Positions 40,204 through 49,912 of a stretch of DNA of 64,000 bases are shown here, one piece after another. Position 1 is the first letter of the stretch; every line of letters begins with the position of its first letter. The position numbers were made by a program, and so were the translations under genes. Below the pieces are notes generated by a model, which saw only the letters and a program-made list of their open reading frames with translations, made no database searches and was not told the origin of the DNA. Source of the DNA: an uncultured Pelagibacteraceae bacterium (GTDB lineage: Bacteria; Pseudomonadota; Alphaproteobacteria; Pelagibacterales; Pelagibacteraceae); NCBI GenBank assembly GCA_902570125.1, contig CACFXK010000003.1, forward strand, positions 38,849-102,848, read 5' to 3'.

Positions 40204-42309
40204 ATGAACACATCAACTGAAACAATAATGTATTATATTATAGCGGCTGGAATACTATCCATCGTTTACGGTTTTATAACAGGAAGAAATATTTTAAATT
40301 CGAGCTCAGGTAATGCTAAAATGCTTGAAATCGCATCTGCAATTCAAGAGGGTGCTAGAGCATATTTGAACAGACAGTACAAAACTATTGCAATTGTTGG
40401 AGTAGTAGTCCTAATTGTTATTACAATTTTGTTCAGTCCTTTGGTTGGATTAGGTTATTTCATTGGAGCTGCATTATCAGGTATTGCAGGTTACGTAGGT
40501 ATGATTGTATCTGTTCAAGCAAATGTTAGAACTGCCGAAGCATCAAGAAAAAGTTTAGCTAGTGGTTTATCAATCGCATTTAAATCAGGTGCCGTTACTG
40601 GTATGTTAGTTGCTGGATTAGCTTTGCTCGCAATAGCTGTATATTATTATTTTTTAGTAAAAAATGGAGTTGATGAAAGAGAAATAGTTAATGCTTTAGT
40701 TGCATTAGGCTTTGGTGCTTCATTAATCTCAATTTTTGCAAGACTGGGTGGAGGAATTTTTACAAAGGGAGCAGACGTTGGTGCCGATTTAGTAGGTAAG
40801 GTTGAAGCTGGTATACCTGAGGACGATCCAAGAAATCCAGCTGTCATAGCTGACAATGTTGGTGATAATGTTGGAGATTGTGCAGGTATGGCAGCAGATC
40901 TTTTTGAAACTTACGCAGTTACAATTGTTGCTACAATGGTACTTTCATCTATTTTCTTTGTAAATGATTTTAATATGATGATCTATCCTTTAGCAATTGG
41001 CGGTGCTTGTATATTAACGTCAATACTTGGAACTTTTTTCGTTACTCTTGGTAGTGATAAAAATATTATGAAGGCGATGTATAAAGGATTTGTGATAACA
41101 GCTATTAGTTCATTGGTAATTCTATTTCCAATAACTAAGCATGTTATAGGCTTTACAACTGAATATGTGGCTAATGGAAAGTCATTCAATGGGTTAAGTC
41201 TTTATTTTTGTGGAATAATTGGTTTAGTTATAACAGGATTAATAATTTGGATTACAGAATATTATACGGGAACTGATTACAGACCTGTTAAAAGTGTTGC
41301 TCAATCATCAACAACAGGACATGGTACAAATGTTATTCAAGGTTTAGCGGTTTCTATGGAGGCTACTGCTGTTCCGGCATTAATAATTGTTGGTGGTATT
41401 TTATGGACTAACCATATAGCAGGCCTTTATGGTATTGCTATTGCTGTAACTACAATGCTGGCACTAGCTGGTATGGTTGTTGCTTTAGATGCTTATGGGC
41501 CCGTTACAGATAATGCTGGTGGCATAGCCGAAATGTCAAATCTTCCTAAAAATGTTCGTAAAACGACAGATGCTCTCGATGCAGTTGGAAATACAACTAA
41601 AGCTGTAACTAAGGGTTATGCAATAGGTTCTGCAGGTCTTGGTGCATTGGTTCTTTTTGCGGCATACACTGAAGACATTAAACATTTTTCTAAAGTTGCT
41701 GGTTCAAATTTAGAGGGAATAGTTGTAACTTTTGATTTGTCTAATCCATACGTAGTTGTTGGACTTCTTATTGGTGGTATGCTTCCTTATTTGTTTGGAT
41801 CCATGGGAATGCAAGCAGTTGGTAGAGCAGGGGGTGCAGTTGTAATTGAAGTAAGAAGACAATTTAAAAAAATACCCGGCATAATGAAAAGAAAAGCAAA
41901 GCCTGACTATGGTAAACTAGTTGACTTACTTACAAAGGCTGCAATTAAAGAGATGGTAATTCCATCTTTATTGCCAATATTATCACCAATAGTTTTATAC
42001 ATAGTGATTTATTTTATTGGAGGTCAAGTTGCTGCTTTGTCATCACTTGGTGCAATGCTTTTAGGTGTTATAATAACTGGCCTTTTTGTTGCTGTTTCAA
42101 TGACTGCCGGTGGCGGAGCTTGGGATAATGCAAAAAAATATATTGAAGATGGTAAATTTGGTGGAAAAGGGTCAGAGGCACATAAAGCTGCTGTAACAGG
42201 TGATACGGTGGGCGATCCTTACAAAGATACGGCTGGTCCTGCAGTGAACCCAATGATAAAAATAACAAATATTGTTGCTTTATTATTATTAGCGGTAATA
42301 GCAGGTTAA
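40204..42309 (+). CDS. hppA: Membrane-bound proton-pumping pyrophosphatase
   Basis: 701 residues with about 16 membrane helices. Couples PPi hydrolysis to ion transport. The catalytic loops include '[46 protein letters not shown]' and '[19 protein letters not shown]'. '[19 protein letters not shown]' has Lys at the position that distinguishes K+-independent H+ pumps from K+-dependent ones (Ala). Good ribosome site AAAGGA 7 bp before ATG. The 74-bp upstream spacer is AT-rich and probably carries its promoter. Confidence 0.96.
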   Translation: MNTSTETIMYYIIAAGILSIVYGFITGRNILNSSSGNAKMLEIASAIQEGARAYLNRQYKTIAIVGVVVLIVITILFSPLVGLGYFIGAALSGIAGYVGMIVSVQANVRTAEASRKSLASGLSIAFKSGAVTGMLVAGLALLAIAVYYYFLVKNGVDEREIVNALVALGFGASLISIFARLGGGIFTKGADVGADLVGKVEAGIPEDDPRNPAVIADNVGDNVGDCAGMAADLFETYAVTIVATMVLSSIFFVNDFNMMIYPLAIGGACILTSILGTFFVTLGSDKNIMKAMYKGFVITAISSLVILFPITKHVIGFTTEYVANGKSFNGLSLYFCGIIGLVITGLIIWITEYYTGTDYRPVKSVAQSSTTGHGTNVIQGLAVSMEATAVPALIIVGGILWTNHIAGLYGIAIAVTTMLALAGMVVALDAYGPVTDNAGGIAEMSNLPKNVRKTTDALDAVGNTTKAVTKGYAIGSAGLGALVLFAAYTEDIKHFSKVAGSNLEGIVVTFDLSNPYVVVGLLIGGMLPYLFGSMGMQAVGRAGGAVVIEVRRQFKKIPGIMKRKAKPDYGKLVDLLTKAAIKEMVIPSLLPILSPIVLYIVIYFIGGQVAALSSLGAMLLGVIITGLFVAVSMTAGGGAWDNAKKYIEDGKFGGKGSEAHKAAVTGDTVGDPYKDTAGPAVNPMIKITNIVALLLLAVIAG

Positions 42310-42312
42310 AAA

Positions 42313-43275
42313 TTATCTATTAATTTTAATATAGTTTTTTTTCCATAGATCTATCCAGTTTTCTGTGACAGCAGGAATATGTCTATTTATATGATATGAT
42401 AAAGAGCCAATAGGCGATAAACATGGAAAATTTTTGTAGATTTCATGTAGTGGTTTTTCAAAAGGAGTATTCTCAAGCTCACCAACCAATCTTATTTTTT
42501 TTTTATTTTTATGAAATATGTATTTAGACATCATTATAGTTAATAAAGTTTCATTAACTATTCTCCATCTATAATCTTTTCCTATATATATTGAAGTATT
42601 GTAACTAGAGTCATAGTAGAATGGATAATCACTAGGACAAAGAATGATATCTTTTTTAAATAGAGTAGCTAATCTTGAATAGGAATATACCATTTCCTCA
42701 AGAGAATTTTCTTCAAATAAATAATCATCTTCAATAAAAAAAATTAAATCATCAGCTTTTTCTGCTAAATCACAACACTCAAGATATGTTCCTCTGTTTC
42801 CATTAATCTTTGATTGGTGAAACTCAATTTCTATTTTAATATCACTAAAAATTTTCGAAATCTCATTGTCAAATCTTTTATTTGAAATATCTGATATGAA
42901 ATTTAATTTAATTTTTAATTTATTATTTTTTAAAAAATAAATAATACTTTTTTTTAAACTATTTAAACAAGCTAATATAAGTTCTTCCTTATTAATATTT
43001 GAAATTATTCTTTTCCATCTATTTGTTGAATTCCACAATTTATTATTTGGTGCATATCTAAAAAAAATATCTAATTTTTTTATTTTTCGATCTAAATATA
43101 AATATCCATTAGATAAAATTATTGATTTATCATTTAAAACAAAATGATTACTGCTTTGATTTTTATAAGATGGATTCACAATATTAAGTGTTTCTCTGTC
43201 AATTGCATAGACATTTAAAATTTTTAATAAAAATCTTTTGATTTTACTTAACTTTGTATATTTTCTAGGAAACAT
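42313..43275 (-). CDS. Glycosyltransferase, GT-A type (EDD motif)
   Basis: 320 residues. The centre reads 'LIFFIEDDYLFEENSLEEMV', the metal-binding EDD-type motif of GT-A glycosyltransferases, then 'CPSDYPFYYDSSYN' and a C-terminal 'LGSLSYHINRHIPAVTENW'-like segment ('IGSLSYHI...'). Very AT-rich, with poly-Lys/Asn/Ile composition. It starts the glycan island and runs convergent with hppA three bases away. Donor and acceptor unknown. Confidence 0.7.
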   Translation of the reverse strand: MFPRKYTKLSKIKRFLLKILNVYAIDRETLNIVNPSYKNQSSNHFVLNDKSIILSNGYLYLDRKIKKLDIFFRYAPNNKLWNSTNRWKRIISNINKEELILACLNSLKKSIIYFLKNNKLKIKLNFISDISNKRFDNEISKIFSDIKIEIEFHQSKINGNRGTYLECCDLAEKADDLIFFIEDDYLFEENSLEEMVYSYSRLATLFKKDIILCPSDYPFYYDSSYNTSIYIGKDYRWRIVNETLLTIMMSKYIFHKNKKKIRLVGELENTPFEKPLHEIYKNFPCLSPIGSLSYHINRHIPAVTENWIDLWKKNYIKINR

Positions 43276-43323
43276 TAAAAAATTTTATTTAAATATTTAG
43301 TCATTAATTATATATAAATTATA

Positions 43324-43581
43324 ATGATATATTATGTATATCTATTATTATCAAAAAGTTTAAATAATTATATATCTTATGTTGGGTATACAAATAATAT
43401 AAGTAATAGATTGTTGCTCCATAATAGTTCCAAAGGTGCAAAGTTTACAAAAGGTAAAAAGTGGGAACTTATTTATTATGTAAAATACGATAGCAAAAGT
43501 GATGCAATGAAGGAAGAATATAAGCTAAAAAAAAATTATAAATTAAGAAAAAAAATCATAGCTGAATATATAAAAAAATGA
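43324..43581 (+). CDS. GIY-YIG domain endonuclease-like protein
   Basis: 85 residues, a single GIY-YIG domain as in the UPF0213/YhbQ group: 'YYVYLLLSKSLNNYISYVGYTNNISNRLLLHN' with the two Tyr strands and the Arg, and 'AMKEEYKLKK' providing the Glu. Lone domains of this type are common in marine bacteria and sometimes lie near mobile DNA. The ATG is preceded by AT-rich DNA; the stop overlaps the next gene's ATG. Confidence 0.88.
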   Translation: MIYYVYLLLSKSLNNYISYVGYTNNISNRLLLHNSSKGAKFTKGKKWELIYYVKYDSKSDAMKEEYKLKKNYKLRKKIIAEYIKK

Positions 43582-45683
43582 AAATATCTATCTTATTACC
43601 TTATAAAGAAAATTTTTCACCTGATTATCCAGGAGCAGTCTCTATATTTATTAATTCTGTAACGAAATATAGCAAATTTAAAAATACAACTAAAATTTAT
43701 GGAAATACAGATCAAAAAAAAAAATATTTGAAAAATTATCAGAATATACCCCTTAAAAAAAAATATTTTAAAAGCTCAACTAAAATATACTTAAATAATT
43801 TTTTAAAGTTAGAAAATAAAAGAAAATCAAATATAATTGAAATTCATAATCGACCAAATTATTTAAAATCTTTAAAGCATTTAAAAAAAAGAAAATTTGT
43901 TTTATATTTTCACAATGATCCTCTTTCATTATCTGGTTCTGAGAATGTTGATGAAAGAATATTCTTATTAAATAATTGTGATAAAATAGTTTTTAATAGC
44001 AATTGGACAAAAGATCAATTTACCTCAAATCTAAGTAAATTTTATCAAAACTCACCTAAGTTAATAGTAATACATCAGTCTACCAGTCAAAAGAAGATTA
44101 ATATTAATAAAAAACAGAAAATAATTACATTTGTGGGAAAGCTTAATTCTTCAAAAGGCTATGATCTATTTGGTAAAGCATCACTTAAAATTTTGAATAA
44201 ATTTAAAGATTGGAACGTATATGTTTTCGGAGATGAGCCCCGAGAAAAACTTGTTTTTAAACACCCAAGATTTATTAATTTTGGTTTTAAAAATCATTCG
44301 TACATTTTAAAAAAACTTGAAGAAGCATCTATCTCAGTTGCATGTTCTAGATGGAATGAACCGTTTGGAAGATCTAGTTTGGAAGCATCCAGTAGAGGAT
44401 GTGCGGTTATCATTAGTGATAAAGGAGGACTAAAGGAAACCGTAACAGATGCAATAATCATTAAAAATTTAAGTGTGAATAATATATATAAAGCTATTAA
44501 ATTATTAATTGAGAATCGAACTAAATTAAAATCCTTACAATTAAAAAGTATAAAGAATTTTTATTTGACAGATAAGTATATTTCAAAAATTATTGACAAT
44601 TATAGATTTGAGTTAATGAATGATAAATTTAATTTTAATATCAAATATAAAAAAATAATTCATGTTACAAATTTTAATGTAAGACATAACGCAAGATTAT
44701 TTTACAATACTGGAAGAAGAATAAATAATGGCCTAATAAGAAACCAAAATTCAGTCGTAAGTTTAAGCGATAGAGATGTAATAAGTTATGAAAAATCCAT
44801 AAAAGACTACACAGGATCTAATGCATTAAATAACAAACTTTTAGATATCACTGCAAACTTTAAACCAGATTTAATTTTGATGGGACATGCAGATATGATT
44901 ACAAATGAAACAATTCTTAAAATTAAAAAATTCTATCCAAATATTAGGTTTGCTCAATGGTTTCTTGATAAAATGGATAGTAATGAGTGGTTTCATAATA
45001 AGAAAAGGTTTTTACAAAAGTTTAATCTTATGGACTCAAATTTTTGCACAACATACCCCAGTGCAATTAAACTAGACAAAAAAAAATGTTATTATATTCC
45101 TAATCCTGTTGATGCTGCATTAGATAACATGCAAATATTTAAAAATAAAAACTTTATTTATGATATTTTTTTTGCAATGTCACATGGTGTACATAGAGGG
45201 GTTTTAAAAAAAGGGAAGATTGATATACGAGAATTTTTTATTAAAAAATTAATTAAGTATAATAACAATATTAAGTTTGATGTTTATGGTATGAATAATA
45301 AGCAACCTATTTGGGCAGATGAATTTAAAAATAAACTTAAACTATCTAAAATGGCCCTTAATTTAAGTCAAGGAAAACCATTAAAATTTTATAGTAGTGA
45401 CCGTATTGCTCAACTTATAGGTAATGGAATATTAACGTTCGTTGAAAAAGATACAATGCTTAATAAAATTTTTAAAAATAATGAAGTTGTATTTTATTCA
45501 AATATTGATGACCTTAGCAAAAAAATTAATCTCTTAATAAATAATGATAAATTAAGAACTAAAATTGCTAAAGCAGGATACCTTAAATACCATAGATATA
45601 TGAATTCAAATTTAGTAGCTGAATTTATGTTAAATAAAATTTTTGATATTAAGGTTAAAAAAAAATATTGTTGGGAGGTATAA
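43578..45683 (+). CDS. Two-domain glycosyltransferase (GT4 domain fused to CgeB-like domain)
   Basis: 701 residues. Domain 1 (about 1-345) is a GT-B enzyme of the GT4 type: 'ITFVGKLNSSKGYDLFGKA', 'NWNVYVFGDEP' and the E-x7-E motif in 'RWNEPFGRSSLEASSRGCAV'. Domain 2 (about 350-700) looks like a CgeB/GT1-type glycosyltransferase: 'ARLFYNTGRRINNGLIRNQNSV', 'PDLILMGHADMI', 'FAQWFLDKMDS', 'IPNPVDAALDN' and 'RIAQLIGNGILTFVE'. Both halves appear complete, so it may add two sugars in sequence. First of five plus-strand island genes that abut or overlap. Confidence 0.82.
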   Translation: MKISILLPYKENFSPDYPGAVSIFINSVTKYSKFKNTTKIYGNTDQKKKYLKNYQNIPLKKKYFKSSTKIYLNNFLKLENKRKSNIIEIHNRPNYLKSLKHLKKRKFVLYFHNDPLSLSGSENVDERIFLLNNCDKIVFNSNWTKDQFTSNLSKFYQNSPKLIVIHQSTSQKKININKKQKIITFVGKLNSSKGYDLFGKASLKILNKFKDWNVYVFGDEPREKLVFKHPRFINFGFKNHSYILKKLEEASISVACSRWNEPFGRSSLEASSRGCAVIISDKGGLKETVTDAIIIKNLSVNNIYKAIKLLIENRTKLKSLQLKSIKNFYLTDKYISKIIDNYRFELMNDKFNFNIKYKKIIHVTNFNVRHNARLFYNTGRRINNGLIRNQNSVVSLSDRDVISYEKSIKDYTGSNALNNKLLDITANFKPDLILMGHADMITNETILKIKKFYPNIRFAQWFLDKMDSNEWFHNKKRFLQKFNLMDSNFCTTYPSAIKLDKKKCYYIPNPVDAALDNMQIFKNKNFIYDIFFAMSHGVHRGVLKKGKIDIREFFIKKLIKYNNNIKFDVYGMNNKQPIWADEFKNKLKLSKMALNLSQGKPLKFYSSDRIAQLIGNGILTFVEKDTMLNKIFKNNEVVFYSNIDDLSKKINLLINNDKLRTKIAKAGYLKYHRYMNSNLVAEFMLNKIFDIKVKKKYCWEV

Positions 45684-46394
45684 TTGATAATACCAGTCTT
45701 AATGTATCATTCTATATCTGACGATAAGTCCAATTTATCAATTAGTCCAAAAGAATTTGATAATCAGATTAAATATCTAAAAGAATCTGGATATAATACA
45801 ATCAAATTCAATAAGATTAATGATGAAAATAAGCATCCAGTAATTATAACTTTTGATGATGGTTATAAAGACAATATAATTAATGCTTTACCAATTTTGA
45901 AAAAATATAACTTTTCATCAATATGCTTCATAGTATCAGATTATATTGGTGGTACCAACATATGGGACCAAAACCATAAGAAATATGTTAGAAAAGAGCT
46001 TTTAAATAAAAATGATTTAATTGAATGGATTAAATACGGTATGTCAATTGGATCTCATAGTAAAACGCACCAGTCGTTAGTTAAACTAAATGATAATGAG
46101 GTAAATGATGAAATATTTCAATCTAAGCATGATATTCAAAGTATAATTGGCTACGAGGTTGATTCATTTAGTTATCCATTTGGGAATATAAATAAATTAT
46201 CTGCAGCCAAGGTAAAGAACGCTTATAAATTTGCAGTGTCAACAGTTAGGTCAAGATATAATACAAAGAAACATAAAAAATTTTACATACCTCGTATACA
46301 TATGTCCAATGGCCTGTCTAGGCTTAAATTATTCTTTAAGATTAAAACTATGTACGAGGATATTAAATATAATGAAAAACAATTATATCTGTAA
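45684..46394 (+). CDS. Polysaccharide deacetylase (NodB/CE4 family)
   Basis: 236 residues. CE4 motifs are visible: 'PVIITFDDGYKD' (catalytic Asp and metal Asp), 'IGSHSKTHQSL' (two metal His) and 'FSYPFGNIN'. The N-terminal 'VLMYHSISDD' is typical of extracellular polysaccharide deacetylases. No signal peptide, so it may act on cytoplasmic lipid-linked sugars. Starts with TTG one base after the previous stop, with the ribosome site GGGAGG at the end of the upstream gene. Confidence 0.88.
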   Translation: MIIPVLMYHSISDDKSNLSISPKEFDNQIKYLKESGYNTIKFNKINDENKHPVIITFDDGYKDNIINALPILKKYNFSSICFIVSDYIGGTNIWDQNHKKYVRKELLNKNDLIEWIKYGMSIGSHSKTHQSLVKLNDNEVNDEIFQSKHDIQSIIGYEVDSFSYPFGNINKLSAAKVKNAYKFAVSTVRSRYNTKKHKKFYIPRIHMSNGLSRLKLFFKIKTMYEDIKYNEKQLYL

Positions 46395-47019
46395 TTGCTA
46401 TCATCACGATTTTACCAATAAAAACTTCAAATATTGGGAAAATAGAAATGTTACTACTGATGAAAAGTTAATACTAGAATTTATAAAAAAAAAAAAATTC
46501 AATAAAAAAAAAAATATTCTACATATAGGTGTAGGAAATTCATATTTGTATGAGAAACTAAGCTCATTACACATAATAAATGGTATAACTATATCATTAG
46601 AGGAAATTAGAAAATCTAAAGAATATAATGACAGAAAATATAAGGTTTTTTATTGTGATAAAATGTCAAATGAAATTAATAAAATTTTCCTAAACTATAA
46701 ATTTGATTTAATTGTTGATACTAACCTAAAATCATATTCATGTTGTCAAAAATCTTTTAATTTCATGTTTAAAAATTTCACAAATTTATTAACAATTAAT
46801 GGTTCAATCATTACTACAACCAATGGTATGAATTGGGTAAAAAAAGTTGTACCAAAATTATCTTTTAATTTTAAAAATTTATTTTATTATAAATTAAAAG
46901 AAATAGATGGGAATCCAAGTAACAAATTTACAATTAAAGAGGCTAAAAATTTATCAATAAAATATAATCTCAATTTAATTACAAAAAATAATGTAGTTGT
47001 TTTTAAAAAAAAAAAATGA
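46372..47019 (+). CDS. Class I methyltransferase-like protein
   Basis: 215 residues. 'KNILHIGVGNSYLYEKLSSL' resembles SAM-binding motif I, and 'FDLIVDTNLKSY' with 'LLTINGSIITTTNGMNWV' fit motifs II and III. A Cys-His cluster ('ICNCYHHDF') opens the protein. I chose ATG 46372, which overlaps the deacetylase by 23 bp; an ATG at 46231 lies deep inside that gene. Exact function unknown; a sugar or acceptor methyltransferase is plausible from its neighbours. Confidence 0.6.
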   Translation: MKNNYICNCYHHDFTNKNFKYWENRNVTTDEKLILEFIKKKKFNKKKNILHIGVGNSYLYEKLSSLHIINGITISLEEIRKSKEYNDRKYKVFYCDKMSNEINKIFLNYKFDLIVDTNLKSYSCCQKSFNFMFKNFTNLLTINGSIITTTNGMNWVKKVVPKLSFNFKNLFYYKLKEIDGNPSNKFTIKEAKNLSIKYNLNLITKNNVVVFKKKK

Positions 47020-48017
47020 AAATAATTATATTTAGATGTGATAGGATAGGTGACTTCCTAATGTCATCAATTTTTTTAAATAATTTAAAAAAAATAAATA
47101 ATAAAATAGAATTTACAGTTGTTTGCTCTGAAAAAAATATAAATTATGTCAGGAAATCATCTTTAGTAAAAGATGTAATGATCATACCAAAGAACACTAT
47201 CAGAAGAATATTTTTTTTTTTTCATATATTTAGATTAAAATTTGATAAGTCAATAGTTTTAGATGGTAAAAAATTTTCTATAATTTCATCTATTTTAATT
47301 AATTGTACAGACAAGATATTGTTAACTAATAAAAATATATATAAAAAAATCTTTAACATTTTTTTCAATAAAATATTTTATTCAGAGAAAAATATAAACA
47401 AAATTGATGAGTTGATTTCTATTTCTTCCTATCTTGGTTATGATTTAAAACTTAGTTCATATAAATATAAAAATTTAATTAGTGAAATTAATCAAAATGT
47501 TCGTTTCTTACTAAACAACATTAAAAAATTTAATATATTACACTTCGATGAAAAATGGATATTTAATAATTACATAAAAACATATGTCAATATTGAGCCA
47601 AATAATTCTGAATTACTTAAATTTTCTATTGAACTCACTGAAGCAACATCACAAAATCTAATAATAACAACAGGTTTGAAAAATAATAATTCAATTTTAT
47701 TTCTCAAATCAAAATTTAAAAAAATTGATAATAATATTTACCAATATAATAACGGTCTTCATTCTATTTTTTTAATAGATAGTCTCGATATATATAATCT
47801 CGAATACCTAATTTCAAAAGCAGAATATGTAATTACATGCCATGGTGCACCTTCACATTTAACAAATATGTATGATAAAAATTTAATCGATATTATTGAC
47901 GGGTCTGAGTATGATTTATTTAAAAACTGGACTTATCATTTTACTAATCATACATTGTTAGAACGAGAGCCTTTTAAAATACTTAAATTAAAAATATTAG
48001 ATATTTTTATTAAATAA
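47016..48017 (+). CDS. Glycosyltransferase family 9-like (heptosyltransferase-like) protein
   Basis: 333 residues. Starts 'MKIIIFRCDRIGDFLMSSIFLNNLKK', the GT9 N-terminal signature 'R.d.iGD.l....l..lk', and ends with 'YVITCHGAPSHLTNMY', which matches the GT9 'DSG..HlA' C-terminal motif with changes. The middle is poorly conserved and extremely AT-rich. Probably adds a heptose or related sugar to a lipopolysaccharide-type core. ATGA overlap with the previous gene. Confidence 0.72.
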   Translation: MKIIIFRCDRIGDFLMSSIFLNNLKKINNKIEFTVVCSEKNINYVRKSSLVKDVMIIPKNTIRRIFFFFHIFRLKFDKSIVLDGKKFSIISSILINCTDKILLTNKNIYKKIFNIFFNKIFYSEKNINKIDELISISSYLGYDLKLSSYKYKNLISEINQNVRFLLNNIKKFNILHFDEKWIFNNYIKTYVNIEPNNSELLKFSIELTEATSQNLIITTGLKNNNSILFLKSKFKKIDNNIYQYNNGLHSIFLIDSLDIYNLEYLISKAEYVITCHGAPSHLTNMYDKNLIDIIDGSEYDLFKNWTYHFTNHTLLEREPFKILKLKILDIFIK

Positions 48018-48018
48018 T

Positions 48019-48795
48019 ATGTTAATTGATTTTCTTAAGTATTTATATAATTATAAACTATTTAAAAGAGTTGTTCCTTCTATTATAAGAAAAATTGGAG
48101 GCACTAAAATTGTTTCAATTTATAACTTTAAAATTTACTTATCTTTATCGGATTCTATTGAAAGAGAAATTTTTTTAACTAATTATTATGATAAAGATCG
48201 TTTTGAATATTTAAGCATATTTATTAATAAATATAAATTTGAATATTTTTTCGATATAGGTTCTTATATTGGTTTTTATTCATTATTTTATTCAAAGTAT
48301 TCCTTAATTCCAAATGTTGTTGCTTTTGAAGCTAATAAATTAAATTTTAAAAAACTTAAAAAAAATATATTGCTAAATAATGCCAATATAGAAACTTATA
48401 ATATAGCTTTATCAAATACTAAAGGGGAAGGTAAGATTTGGTATAACGATATTAAAAAAACTGGTGGATCATCTATTTATTCTTCTTCTGATAATGAAAT
48501 TAAGAAATATGATAAATCTAAAATCTTATATGATACAGTAACATTAGATACATTAGACTCAAAATTTTCTAATTTAATCAATAAGATAATTCTTATTAAA
48601 ATTGATGTTGAACGACATGAATTAAATGTCTTAGATGGTTCTCATAATTTTTTAAAGAACAACAAGGTACTTATTCAAATAGAGATTTTAGATTCTAAAA
48701 AGAATATTGTTTTTGATAAACTAATTGAGAACAATTTTAAATATATGCATTCAATCGATGACGATTATTATTTTTCAAATTTTATTAAATTTTAA
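48019..48795 (+). CDS. FkbM family methyltransferase
   Basis: 258 residues. FkbM-type SAM methyltransferase: 'FFDIGSYIGFYSLFYSK' (motif I), 'NVVAFEANKLNFKKLKKNI', 'YNIALSNTKGEGKIWYND', 'SKILYDTVTLDTL', 'ILIKIDVERHELNVLDGSHNFL' and 'VLIQIEIL'. Common in glycan loci, where they O-methylate sugars. Its 3' end overlaps the convergent recombinase gene by 11 bp. Last gene of the island. Confidence 0.85.
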   Translation: MLIDFLKYLYNYKLFKRVVPSIIRKIGGTKIVSIYNFKIYLSLSDSIEREIFLTNYYDKDRFEYLSIFINKYKFEYFFDIGSYIGFYSLFYSKYSLIPNVVAFEANKLNFKKLKKNILLNNANIETYNIALSNTKGEGKIWYNDIKKTGGSSIYSSSDNEIKKYDKSKILYDTVTLDTLDSKFSNLINKIILIKIDVERHELNVLDGSHNFLKNNKVLIQIEILDSKKNIVFDKLIENNFKYMHSIDDDYYFSNFIKF

Positions 48796-49702
48796 TTTTA
48801 TTCAACGCATTATTTTTAAATAAATTAGCTTCCTGAATATATCTTCTTACCATTTGTGTTGTTTTATGACCTGTCATAGCCATAATATTTCGCTCTTCTG
48901 CACCAGCTTCAGCTGCTGAGGTAGCAAAACCTGATCTCAAACTATGGCCACCAAATTTATTTGGATCCAGGCCTGCTAATGATGCATATTTTTTTATTAT
49001 TAAAGAAACGAGTTTGTCTGAAATATTAAAAACCTTACCATTTTTAATTTTTTTAGCATTAATCCAATCTTTTAGTTTTGATACAGGGCAATATTCCGAA
49101 TTTTTAAAGTAGGGGATTGCTTTTATACTTCCCTCACCAGATTGATCTGTTTTTGATCTTTTGATGAATATCTTTAAACCTTCGTTAACAAACTCTAGAT
49201 CCTCATAATCAATATTTACTAGTTCAGATCTTCTAAAGCCTCCTGAAAATCCTATAAGTAATAGTGATTTATTTCTTATTTTTTTTAATTCTATATTTTC
49301 ATATTCATCTAATGCTTTAATTAACAGCTTTAAATCATTGATTAATAGTGGTTTTTTTGTTTTCTGATACGATCCTTTAATTCTTTTAATTCCTAATAGA
49401 TTCTCCATTATGATTGGATGTTTGGCATCCAAATAATGACCTTTCATTTTATGAATAACTTTAATTGAGGCTATTCTTCTTTTTAATGTACTGAATTTAC
49501 TAGTTTTAGATAAATGTGTTAAATATATTGAGAGAATTTTAGGCTCTGTGGGAAAATGTTGGAGACCATTTTTCAAACAAAATAAAGTAAAATCTTTAAA
49601 ATCTGACTCATAAGCTTTAACAGTATTTTTTGCCTTGGAACTTTTTAGATTATTGATTGTTTCCAACTCAAGTTTTTTAAAGTCTGTAATTATATCATTC
49701 AT
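48785..49702 (-). CDS. Tyrosine recombinase / integrase
   Basis: 305 residues from ATG 49702. An N-terminal SAM-like core-binding domain ('STKTVKAYESDFKDFTLFC'-type: 'AKNTVKAYESDFKDFTLFC') is followed by a catalytic domain with all residues visible: Arg in 'GFSGGFRRSELVNI', Lys in 'IKRSKTDQSG', 'GGHSLRSGFATSAA' and 'MTGHKTTQMVRRYI' with the Tyr nucleophile. ATG 49702 has GGAAA upstream; an alternative ATG at 49720 has none and lies inside the inverted repeat at 49706-49734. Looks functional, with no truncation. Confidence 0.9.
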   Translation of the reverse strand: MNDIITDFKKLELETINNLKSSKAKNTVKAYESDFKDFTLFCLKNGLQHFPTEPKILSIYLTHLSKTSKFSTLKRRIASIKVIHKMKGHYLDAKHPIIMENLLGIKRIKGSYQKTKKPLLINDLKLLIKALDEYENIELKKIRNKSLLLIGFSGGFRRSELVNIDYEDLEFVNEGLKIFIKRSKTDQSGEGSIKAIPYFKNSEYCPVSKLKDWINAKKIKNGKVFNISDKLVSLIIKKYASLAGLDPNKFGGHSLRSGFATSAAEAGAEERNIMAMTGHKTTQMVRRYIQEANLFKNNALNKIKI

Positions 49703-49705
49703 TTT

Positions 49706-49734
49706 ATTTCCGATAACCATTAATTATCGGAAAT
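49706..49734. repeat. Perfect 11-7-11 inverted repeat at the recombinase 5' end
   Basis: Arms ATTTCCGATAA (49706-49716) and TTATCGGAAAT (49724-49734) are exact inverse complements around a 7-base spacer CCATTAA. Inner ends ATAA/TTAT and 11-bp arms resemble core sites of tyrosine recombinases (dif- or lox-like). It overlaps the ribosome site for the recombinase ATG at 49702, so it could alternatively be an operator or a translation-blocking hairpin. A partial match to one arm, TTATCGAAAAT (10 of 11), lies at 51230-51240. Confidence 0.6.
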
Positions 49735-49783
49735 ATAATATATCACATTTTACAAGTCAAGTATTTAATGTAAAAGAAACTTA

Positions 49784-49912
49784 ATGCCTAAATATGTCTT
49801 AATTGGTTTAATTGTTGTTATTGGAACATTCCTTATTATGAATTATTGGCCGAAACTTAAAGAACAAACAAAAAATAGGATATTAATGGTTATTTTTGGC
49901 ATTTTTTTATAA
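49784..49912 (+). CDS. Small membrane protein, probably frameshifted at a T7 run
   Basis: 42 residues as it stands: 'MPKYVLIGLIVVIGTFLIMNYWPKL...' has one membrane helix, then a charged loop 'KEQTKNR' and the beginning of a second helix 'ILMVIFGIFL' cut by TAA. One extra T in the T7 run at 49902-49908 would continue it with a hydrophobic tail to TGA at 49945-49947, giving about 54 residues and two helices. Family unknown. The start is seven bases downstream of AAAGAAAC. Confidence 0.5.
   Translation: MPKYVLIGLIVVIGTFLIMNYWPKLKEQTKNRILMVIFGIFL

Noticed and set aside
49706..49734. Chromosomal dif site for XerC/XerD
   Set aside because: Arms differ from the usual dif arms, the spacer is 7 rather than 6, and it sits beside a non-Xer-like accessory recombinase.
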